A DNA stretch of 64,000 bases from an uncultured Prevotellaceae bacterium. Lineage in GTDB: Bacteria > Bacteroidota > Bacteroidia > Bacteroidales > Bacteroidaceae. Shown here one piece after another: positions 57,905 to 64,000 of the stretch; positions within the stretch are counted from its first letter, which is position 1; each line of letters opens with the position of its first letter. Position numbers and translations under genes: made by a program. The notes beneath the pieces are model-generated. The model searched no databases, was not told the DNA's origin, and saw nothing but the letters and a program-made list of their open reading frames with translations. The stretch is taken from contig ONDH01000008.1 of the NCBI GenBank assembly GCA_900316505.1, positions 48,591 through 112,590 of the forward strand, in the 5' to 3' direction.

Positions 57905-57932
57905 AAGGGGATGCCGTGAATGGCATCCCCTT
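57905..57932 (+). terminator. Terminator after nifJ tail copy 3
   Basis: AAGGGGATGCC pairs perfectly with GGCATCCCCTT around six bases. Confidence 0.88.
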
Positions 57933-58237
57933 TTCTGTTCTGTATGCGGTGTGAATCGTTGCCCTCATCCCCGCAATCCACCCAAATGACTTTACTTCCA
58001 TCCCCGATTTGTTTTTGATGAACATCCATTGAATACCTCACATATAGGATTAGCCTACTTGGGAAAACCAAAGTCCATATTTCATCGGCAAAAACCATCT
58101 TAATGCTCAACCAGAACTGACCTTACACTAAAGATGGTATATAACCATTCCAGATTGGTGCACCGCATCGAAATATCACTTTTTACCTTAACAGCATTAG
58201 AAATCGTCCATTTTTAGAGGACACCAGTTATCTTGTT

Positions 58238-60259
58238 TTAGGATTTCTTAAAAAATTTCTCTGCAATCCTCCTTCTATCAGGATGCTTACTACAATTGTA
58301 CCAAAGTTTATAATCATATTCTTTGAGTTCTTGCATATTTCTCACATTGCAGCAAATCTTTGCCATCTGTTCTTCAGATAGCCTCCTTGTTAATGGCTTT
58401 AGATGTGGGGCTATAATATCCCAATCTTTTTTAACTCTTGTGACTTCCATTGCCTGTGGATATTTCTTCTTGAACTCAGTTCTTGTTTTGCATTGAGCAG
58501 CAGCTTCCCGTCTTGCTTCATCTGTCCATTTCCGGTTGTACACATCACCTTTAGGGTAAATACTATCCAAAAGATTATAGAACTTTAGATGATTATATGC
58601 AGCCTTATTTTCGTTATAAAGTTCTGTTCTGTTGCAATAATGTTTTGCAATGGCAAATGCCTCTTCTTTGGAATATTTCCAATGGGGATTTTTCATATGA
58701 GCACACACTTTCTCATATATGCCAAGTTCTTGAGCACGTTTTGCTGCAATTCCCGATTTATTAAGAAAATCAGAACGTTTGTAGTATTTAAGTGCTTCAG
58801 CCCTAATTTCATCTTCTGTCAACTCGATTCTTGAACGCGGCATCTTTTTCATGTGAGCACACACTTTGTCAAGAATCCCTTTTCGTATTGCACTTTGATA
58901 TGCTTTGGGATTAGCTTTGTTAAACACAGAACGGTACTTATATTGTTTTGCGATATTGTACAATTCTTGTTCCGTGAACCGTTCAACCTTATAACGCTTT
59001 TTAGGTTTAACAAGATAATCTTTTGTTAAATCTTCAAGAATACCCAGCTTATTGGCAGCATCAATTGCAGCATGTCTATGTTGCCGCAATTTCACAATGC
59101 TATCATATTCTGAGAATATTTCACGTAATTCAGCTTCGGTAAAGCCACCTTTCCATTTTGAATGACATATGCGTCGAACATCTTTCATCCACCCATTTCT
59201 ATATGCACGCTGATAATGACCCGGAGAACCTCTAAAGAAATCGGGCAATGTGTTGTATTTAGATGCCTCTTTCAAGACCTCTTCAAGTGTGTAGCCTTCT
59301 CCTCCACCAAGAGAGCCTGTCTTTGCTTTATTAAGGATAGTCCATCCCTCACTAGCATATTTATTCTTCCAAACTCCCTCCTGTATGCTAGCTTCTTGAT
59401 AATCCATATAATCTGTCAATCTTTTCCATTTGGGAGCAAGTCCAGTTTCTTCTACATGTTTATTTACAGCACTATTTTTTGTATGCATATGATCCGACCA
59501 TCTCCGCTCTGCAAAGTAAGTTAACCCGATATAAGCGCTATTGTCATCAAACTCGGCAACATATATACAACGTTTCTTTTTGTTGCCTCTACGAAGCATC
59601 TGCGCACAAATTTCATCAAGTATTCCATGTTTGCGCGCATACGTATAATACCTGTTATCCTTTTTTTCAAATTCTGAACGAGAACTGAACCTCAAAGCAT
59701 GCTGTTGGCATGATTTATAATCAGGCTTATCATCATATACATTAATCTTTCGCAAATTCGGCATATGCGAACAGATTTCTTCTAAAACACCACGTTTTCT
59801 CGCTCCTTCATAAGCCCCCAAATCTTTCTCACGAAATTCTTTATATGTGGAATACTTTAAAGCTATTTCTTGTAGTTGTTCGTAAGTATACTCTTTCACT
59901 CTTACACTCATGTACTGGTAACATTTTTCTTGCCAGCCATGTTTACGAATAGAAAGTTGACAACCTCCATATTTCTTATGTAATTCTTTTGTGTTTCGGC
60001 ACTCTTTACAGGCATCAATGCAGTGTTGCAAGTCGTCCCACCAACCTGCAGGTCGTTTGTTGGGGCGTTTAGTTGCATGACTTTGATCTCCAAGTTCCAA
60101 ATACCTATAACACTCTTCTTTCCAAGCATGCCTATGTATAGATATTAAACAACCGCCTTGATTTTCTCTAAGAGCATTAAGTGTTTTCCATTTTTTACAC
60201 TCTTCGATACAATGATCCTTGTCATTCCACCAACCAGATGGGTGTTTGGTCCTTTTCAT
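58238..60259 (-). CDS. GIY-YIG nuclease embedded in tandem helical repeats
   Basis: A 673-residue basic protein. About eleven ~40-residue repeats have the pattern (F/W/Y)TxEEL...A.KY.xR.xF.K....Y..ArK.GiLdeIC.HM. Two longer Cys/Trp-rich copies (PSGWWNDKDHC, PAGWWDDLQHC) and two others precede a GIY-YIG-like domain at about 230-315; seven more follow. The nuclease core shows CIYVAEF...AYIGLT, an Arg and His in ERRWSDH, a Glu in EASIQEGVWKNKY and a closing Asn (GWTILN). Such repeats occur in phage and mobile GIY-YIG proteins, probably for DNA binding. AT-rich. Role: homing, mobile-element or defence nuclease; not decidable by sequence. Confidence 0.75.
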   Translation of the reverse strand: MKRTKHPSGWWNDKDHCIEECKKWKTLNALRENQGGCLISIHRHAWKEECYRYLELGDQSHATKRPNKRPAGWWDDLQHCIDACKECRNTKELHKKYGGCQLSIRKHGWQEKCYQYMSVRVKEYTYEQLQEIALKYSTYKEFREKDLGAYEGARKRGVLEEICSHMPNLRKINVYDDKPDYKSCQQHALRFSSRSEFEKKDNRYYTYARKHGILDEICAQMLRRGNKKKRCIYVAEFDDNSAYIGLTYFAERRWSDHMHTKNSAVNKHVEETGLAPKWKRLTDYMDYQEASIQEGVWKNKYASEGWTILNKAKTGSLGGGEGYTLEEVLKEASKYNTLPDFFRGSPGHYQRAYRNGWMKDVRRICHSKWKGGFTEAELREIFSEYDSIVKLRQHRHAAIDAANKLGILEDLTKDYLVKPKKRYKVERFTEQELYNIAKQYKYRSVFNKANPKAYQSAIRKGILDKVCAHMKKMPRSRIELTEDEIRAEALKYYKRSDFLNKSGIAAKRAQELGIYEKVCAHMKNPHWKYSKEEAFAIAKHYCNRTELYNENKAAYNHLKFYNLLDSIYPKGDVYNRKWTDEARREAAAQCKTRTEFKKKYPQAMEVTRVKKDWDIIAPHLKPLTRRLSEEQMAKICCNVRNMQELKEYDYKLWYNCSKHPDRRRIAEKFFKKS

Positions 60260-60442
60260 ACATTATTAAAGGATAATTAATATTTGTTCGCCGGTTTCGA
60301 AGATTTTCTTGATGTCCTTGCCATCACGCTGTACCTTGCAGAGGCTAATACACTTTCGCTATTCCATATATTTTTCTCATTTAGAATGCTTCTGCCATCA
60401 AATCCTTTCGACCAATCAAGAAGATTCCTTTGTAATCATATT

Positions 60443-60850
60443 TCATGAACGTTCCACCCAGTTCTCAATCTCAATGCCAGGGATACGTTCGAAATGTTCA
60501 ATGTTCTCTGTCACCATGACGTAGCCATGATGAACAGCAGATGAACCAATGAGCATATCGAATTCTTCTATCATTTGACCTAAACGACGAAGAGAGGCTT
60601 TGGTCGCTGCATAAGTAGGCAAGGAATCATAGATGGGGACAACTGTCAAACTCTCCAAAATGATTTCTACATCATGGCTGTGCTTGGAAGAGCCACTATA
60701 AGCCGCACCATACAACAACTCAGCGATAGAGATTTCACTGATATAGCAGTTCTTACGACCAACTTGTTGTATTTTCTCCTTGATGCCATATTTGCCTTGA
60801 AGAAAGAATATACAGATGTTCGTGTCAAGCAGATACTTTCTCTTACTCAT
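60443..60850 (-). CDS. vapC: PIN-domain toxin, VapC-like
   Basis: A 135-residue PIN-domain RNase. The acidic site residues are visible: Asp in YLLDTNICIFFLQG, Glu in EISIAELLYGA, Asp in EEFDMLIGSSA and the final acid in VTENIEHFERIPGI. Expected to cleave tRNA or rRNA when freed of its antitoxin. I start it at 60850, where ATG overlaps the antitoxin stop by eight bases (ATGAGTAA). A longer start at 60868 is possible. Confidence 0.9.
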   Translation of the reverse strand: MSKRKYLLDTNICIFFLQGKYGIKEKIQQVGRKNCYISEISIAELLYGAAYSGSSKHSHDVEIILESLTVVPIYDSLPTYAATKASLRRLGQMIEEFDMLIGSSAVHHGYVMVTENIEHFERIPGIEIENWVERS

Positions 60851-61145
60851 CTTCCTCGAAATATGCAAGTTTACGTTCGTATCCTGTGGGCTGACGACCT
60901 ACACGGATAGCATCTAACACCCGGTCACCAACAGCATCGTCTTTCCATGCACCAGCAACGCTATAGAAGAGTTCATCCTTCTCTTTCTCGGTCAACTTTT
61001 TCTTCACTTTGACTGCTGATGCCGTTTTCTGTTCTGCCCGAACCTCCTCATACAGATGGTCGGCAAGCCAACGTTTGTTGCTTGTTGATAGAGCCATCGA
61101 ATGTAGGAAGTTCAGCACCGTCTCCATTGAAATTGTCAAGTTCAT
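60843..61145 (-). CDS. vapB: Antitoxin partner of VapC
   Basis: A 100-residue protein upstream of vapC, overlapping it by eight bases. The N-terminal half is helical (MNLTISMETVLNFLHSMALS, typical of the antitoxins paired with PIN toxins in Bacteroidota). The C-terminal half is acidic and likely unstructured (YERKLAYFEEDE), fit to neutralise the toxin. No standard AbrB or RHH motif is obvious, so the class is uncertain. Confidence 0.8.
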   Translation of the reverse strand: MNLTISMETVLNFLHSMALSTSNKRWLADHLYEEVRAEQKTASAVKVKKKLTEKEKDELFYSVAGAWKDDAVGDRVLDAIRVGRQPTGYERKLAYFEEDE

Positions 61146-61170
61146 AAGCGTTTCTTTTACAAATTCGCCA

Positions 61171-61178
61171 CAAAGATA
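61171..61178 (-). promoter_or_regulatory. -7 box for the vapBC pair
   Basis: TATCTTTG on the minus strand, 26 bases before the antitoxin start. A TTTG is found about 22 bases further upstream. Confidence 0.65.
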
Positions 61179-61297
61179 GTGTTTTTTCTTTTAATCAGAA
61201 CAAACATTGCGGAGAAAGTTGTACCTTTGCCCTGTGAAGAAACAAAAAAGAATGTATCTTCAAAGTTATACATTCATCACTAAATATATACCTGACA

Positions 61298-62635
61298 ATG
61301 TTCCACACCATTCAATACATCGGCAATAAAAAACTTCTCAGGAGGGAGAAGACTTTGTTTGTGTGTTCGAAGCGAGCACCTTGGGGAACGTATGAGAGGA
61401 TTTTTGGATGGGTGGAATCGCTGACGGAAAAAGATGTGGTTGTGTGTTGCAATACGTCGGAACTAGAGGTGGAGGTAATGAAGTCGCTGGTGGTGAATCA
61501 AGTGCCGACAATATTGGTGGTGATGAATCGGTTTCGGGAGGAGAATAACATGCAGATACAAAGGGCACTAGCAGAAGGACGGATGCTGATTGTGGTAATG
61601 GAGCAAACGAACAAGAGAAGATGGTCACCACGAGACAGAAATGCTTTTCTAATCGAGAAGGTGGAGCATATTGTTGGAGGATATATTGACAAGTATGGAA
61701 GTTTGTTTCCCTTGCTTGTGGGCAAAACGAATGTGAAGGCACTCACACATAACCTTATATCAGACATTGCGGCAGAACCAGACAATAGTTATCAACGATG
61801 GACGGTTGGAGAGGACAAGACACTGTTGCGGATGTATTATGAGGATATGGGCATTCATGCTATCAAGAAGCGGTTGAACCGCACGTATCTTGCTGTGAGA
61901 GAACGCATTCGCGCGATTACCATGCCCGAGGATGTGCTGAAAGGTCGGGAGTTTGAAGAATTTGTGCTGGAATTGTTGGATGTGAAGAGCGGGAAACTAC
62001 TGCTGAAAGAATGGCGAGGCGACAAGACAATGGGTGATGTGTTTCCCAAGAACAATAGTTACCCCGATTTTCTGATTGAAGAAGTGGAAACAAAGCACAA
62101 TGTCGCCATTGAATGTAAGTGGAGGAAGTTCCTCAATCATTCCGCGATGATGGATTTGTTCTCGCCTGAACAACTCACTGCTTATCAAGAATTTTCCGAA
62201 GAAAGAGACTTGCCCGTGTTCATCTTTCTCGGCATTGGTGGAGAGCCATGCGAACCAGAAGACATCTATATCATTCCTTTGGAAAAAGCCACTTTCGTAA
62301 TGACACCCAGCAAAACGAACCCCAACGCTCTTGTGTATGAACCTTCACAACTCAAGCCTTTCAAACGAACGAACATCAATGCCCCACTCTGCTTTGACGA
62401 GTTTTCATCAGAATACAAAACCATCCAAGGTGCCATATCTAAAGATGATACACCCAACTATATCGTAGAAACCCGAAAAGAACACCCTAATGCCTACAAA
62501 CCTTGGACCCAGTCAGAAGAAGAAACCCTCATCCAACTGTTCAAAGCAGGCAAAAACACCGAAGAACTTTGCGAACTCTTTGCCCGAAAACCTGGTGCCA
62601 TCCGTTCAAAATTAAGGAAATTAGGACTTATCTAA
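61298..62635 (+). CDS. SLOG/DprA-like, Myb-like and PD-(D/E)XK nuclease fusion
   Basis: A 445-residue protein of novel domain order. Residues ~15-145 look DprA/SLOG-like: LFVCSKRAPWGTYERIFGWV, DVVVCCNTSELEVEVMKSL, an RMLIVVMEQ strand and RDRNAFLIEKVEHIVGGYI, in the order seen in DprA. A Myb/SANT-like segment follows (RWTVGEDKTLLRMYYEDMG, ~168-205). A nuclease core at ~215-275 has GREFEEFVLELL, then PDFLIEE and VAIECKWRKF, the (P)D...ExK triad. A second WTQSEEETLIQLF helical unit closes the protein (403-445). SLOG domains bind nucleotide ligands in immune systems, so a defence effector is inferred. It ends nine bases before nifJ tail copy 4. Confidence 0.7.
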   Translation: MFHTIQYIGNKKLLRREKTLFVCSKRAPWGTYERIFGWVESLTEKDVVVCCNTSELEVEVMKSLVVNQVPTILVVMNRFREENNMQIQRALAEGRMLIVVMEQTNKRRWSPRDRNAFLIEKVEHIVGGYIDKYGSLFPLLVGKTNVKALTHNLISDIAAEPDNSYQRWTVGEDKTLLRMYYEDMGIHAIKKRLNRTYLAVRERIRAITMPEDVLKGREFEEFVLELLDVKSGKLLLKEWRGDKTMGDVFPKNNSYPDFLIEEVETKHNVAIECKWRKFLNHSAMMDLFSPEQLTAYQEFSEERDLPVFIFLGIGGEPCEPEDIYIIPLEKATFVMTPSKTNPNALVYEPSQLKPFKRTNINAPLCFDEFSSEYKTIQGAISKDDTPNYIVETRKEHPNAYKPWTQSEEETLIQLFKAGKNTEELCELFARKPGAIRSKLRKLGLI

Positions 62636-62643
62636 CCTCTAAT

Positions 62644-62718
62644 GCCGCCAAGAAGGCAGCACAGCACCGCTACGCTACCTACGTGCGCATGAGCAAGGTT
62701 GACTACTCAGCAGAGTAA
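62644..62718 (+). pseudogene. Displaced nifJ 3' end, copy 4 (last 75 bp)
   Basis: Matches nifJ 52972-53046 codon for codon to the stop, with seven synonymous differences and one conservative change (Ile to Val). No nifJ sequence remains upstream of it. Confidence 0.9.
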
Positions 62719-62740
62719 AAGACCACTCACATATTATTTC

Positions 62741-62772
62741 AAGAAGGGAGCATCCATGAGTGCTCCCTTCTT
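62741..62772 (+). terminator. Terminator after nifJ tail copy 4
   Basis: AAGAAGGGAGCA pairs perfectly with TGCTCCCTTCTT around eight bases. It may be the original nifJ terminator, if the tail farthest out is the oldest. Confidence 0.85.
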
Positions 62773-62818
62773 GTTGTGCTTTACAATAGAATGAAAGATT
62801 TAGACATCTAAAAGTTAA

Positions 62819-62885
62819 ATCGGCTCAAAAACAGCAACAAATCGGCTCAAAATCTTGTATATTTGAACCGATTTTCATACTTTTG
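62819..62885 (+). promoter_or_regulatory. Operator repeats and promoter of the truncated wHTH gene
   Basis: Two direct copies of AATCGGCTCAAAA (about 62818 and 62840), one inverted TTTGAACCGATTTT (about 62862), and a TACTTTTG -7 box (62878-62885), 22 bases before the start. Confidence 0.6.
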
Positions 62886-62906
62886 TGAGCCAATACTATT
62901 TTACAA

Positions 62907-63020
62907 ATGGATAAGAACATCGTTTTACAATACATCAAGGAGCATCCGGGTGCATCATCAAAACAAATTGCTGAGGCTCTGGCAGGTGAGGCAAGCTTCG
63001 CCGTGGAAACATATTTCTAA
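62907..63020 (+). pseudogene. Truncated winged-helix regulator fragment (37 aa)
   Basis: Residues 1-26 (MDKNIVLQYIKEHPGASSKQ then IAEALAG) look like the N-terminus of a winged-helix DNA-binding protein, as in Fic, AlbA-type or ATPase-linked regulators. After residue ~27 the frame soon meets a stop, and the rest of the gene is missing. The promoter and operator-like repeats in front are intact. Confidence 0.55.
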
Positions 63021-63057
63021 CAATCTGGCAATAGACTTACATTATATATATTATAGT

Positions 63058-63090
63058 AAAAGGGATGCTGTTCATTCAGCATCCCTTTTT
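63058..63090 (+). terminator. Terminator after the truncated wHTH gene
   Basis: AAAAGGGATGCTG pairs perfectly with CAGCATCCCTTTT around six bases and runs into T residues. Confidence 0.88.
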
Positions 63091-63394
63091 ATTGTTTTCA
63101 TGTTCTTCTTTCGTCATCGTCTTAGCCCTCGTCTCCACCTGATTGCTGATCCGTACCTCATAAGCAGAAGTGAGAAATGCCCTTAAGCACGAGTGACGTT
63201 CAAATGTGTTTGTGAACTACGTGCGCACCGTGCGCATCTCATTTCACACACCCATCGCATTATATTTCGTTATTACAGCGCATGTTATTATGCGCTGAGT
63301 GCCTATCTTTGACAGGCATACGCTTCTTGTGCTCACTAGCATCCACATAAGAGGCTCAGAAATGTTCTCTCCAGCGCCTCAGTCGTTATCTCTC

Positions 63395-63660
63395 GGGAGA
63401 TGACGAGTGTCAGAGCTGGGAGATGGCGAGCGTCAGAGCTGGGAGATGGCGAGTGTCAGAGCTGGGAGATGACGAGCGTCAGAGCTGGGAGATGACGGAA
63501 GTGACGAGGCGGAGATGACGAGTGTGACAAAGCAGAGATGACGAGTGCGAGGCTGTGGTGGATACGAGCAAGCGTGAGCGGAGATGACGAAAGGGACGAA
63601 GAGGAGATGACGAGTGTGAGGCAGTTGTGGACACGAGCAAGCATGAGCGCAGATGACTAA
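63395..63660. repeat. Tandem array, 23-bp period, decaying (array C)
   Basis: Units at 63395, 63418, 63441 and 63464 are exactly 23 bases (GGGAGATGACGAG core, then GTCAGAGCT). From 63487 the spacing drifts to 24 and the GAGATGACGA core recurs irregularly to about 63660. A larger unit with ACGAGCAAGC...GAGC appears twice (about 63564 and 63631). Confidence 0.8.
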
Positions 63661-63722
63661 AGAGAGTCTTGTGAGATGATGTAGAGTTATGCGGAAAGTT
63701 CTATGAGTGAGACCCCGTTGGG

Positions 63723-63791
63723 TGTATGGGTGAGATACAAACACATGTATGGGTGAGACACCAACACATGTATGGGTGAGACACCTCAACA
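63723..63791. repeat. Tandem array, 23-bp period (array D)
   Basis: Three units at 63723, 63746 and 63769, each starting TGTATGGGTGAGA and continuing with a CA-rich part. Exactly 23 bases apart. Confidence 0.85.
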
Positions 63792-64000
63792 GCTGTGGGC
63801 TAGAAGACGGGGTGCGGCAGAATTGATTAGTACTAACCCCCAACCGTCTCCATGTGTAATGTGAAACAAAACGGGATGAAAAAGTGTAATAATAAAGGTT
63901 AACAGTTGACAACAAAGACGCTTGTGAATTATGTGAATTGTGAATATTGCGAATTTCACTTTGAAGCTAATGAGTGGTCAGCTTATCGCTGAACTCACGT

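Larger units (their letters stand above)
63091..64000. other. Long non-coding, repeat-rich region
   Basis: About 900 bases to the window edge without a credible gene. It holds arrays C and D and a TATCTTTG-like box near 63304. ORFs such as 63433-63915 (minus) exist only because the repeats lack stops. Confidence 0.7.

Noticed and set aside
57898..58110. 70-codon ORF on the minus strand after nifJ tail copy 3
   Set aside because: Its last codons are read through the terminator hairpin, no family is recognised, and there is no clear promoter.
60260..60442. Gene remnant between the GIY-YIG gene and vapC
   Set aside because: A short minus-strand stretch reads KVQRDGKDIKKIFETGE, which looks protein-like, but it has no start and no recognisable family.
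63433..63915. 160-codon ORF on the minus strand
   Set aside because: It exists because arrays C and D lack stops in that frame; composition is Ser/His/Pro rich and repeat driven.

Overview
The window reads as a chromosomal segment of a Bacteroidota bacterium, most likely Prevotellaceae (Prevotella/Segatella group). This rests on the TAnnTTTG -7 promoter boxes before many genes, AT-rich leaders in place of strong Shine-Dalgarno sites, a bacterial V-type ATPase operon of the E-DUF2764-A-B-D-I-K layout, an S37 peptidase, GH43 and DUF1573 proteins, and short heptad repeats around promoters. The genus is an inference; no rRNA or tRNA gene was seen.

Layout. 1-11.7 kb is core: gapA, mscL, a DUF1573-nadA-mnmA operon, yidC, a POT peptide transporter and a clpS-clpA-aat operon that encodes most of an N-degron pathway. 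11.7-17.5 kb holds a repeat-rich gap, a large LruC-like lipoprotein, an exported nucleoside hydrolase and a secreted unknown. 17.5-25.3 kb is the V-ATPase operon, whose K subunit keeps Na+-type residues. 25.4-35.9 kb carries an M15 peptidase, a Fur-family regulator, proS, an S37 peptidase, clpC, htpG and an OmpH/Skp lipoprotein. 36-41 kb has prs with a nucleotidyltransferase, and a GH43 plus agmatine-deiminase pair. 41.2-47.9 kb is a full thiamine operon (thiS-E-G-C-F-H, a second ThiE/TenI-like gene, thiD) behind a TPP riboswitch with its own terminator. An AAA ATPase and nifJ (pyruvate:ferredoxin oxidoreductase) follow.

The unusual part is 52.9-62.8 kb. Downstream of intact nifJ are three displaced copies of the nifJ 3' end (about 240, 350 and 75 bp). 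Each ends at the same stop codon and is followed by its own, different terminator. Between the copies lie AT-rich accessory cassettes: (1) a YD-repeat lipoprotein and an AAA ATPase/DUF4276 pair; (2) a DUF4160/DUF2442-HTH pair with an apparent ATT start and a palindromic operator; (3) a GIY-YIG nuclease embedded in about eleven helical repeats, a VapBC toxin-antitoxin, and a protein joining a DprA/SLOG-like domain, Myb-like segments and a PD-(D/E)XK nuclease. Differences between the nifJ tails are almost all synonymous, so each tail was probably once a working nifJ end. I infer that the nifJ 3' end is a serial insertion site collecting defence-like cargo. Two of the tails are also split by a 70-71 bp TGAC...GTCA mini-element, tandemly repeated in one.

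Four intergenic stretches (11.9, 26.4, 63.4 and 63.7 kb) carry tandem arrays of unrelated sequence that share a period of exactly 23 bp. The last kilobase is non-coding and repeat-rich.
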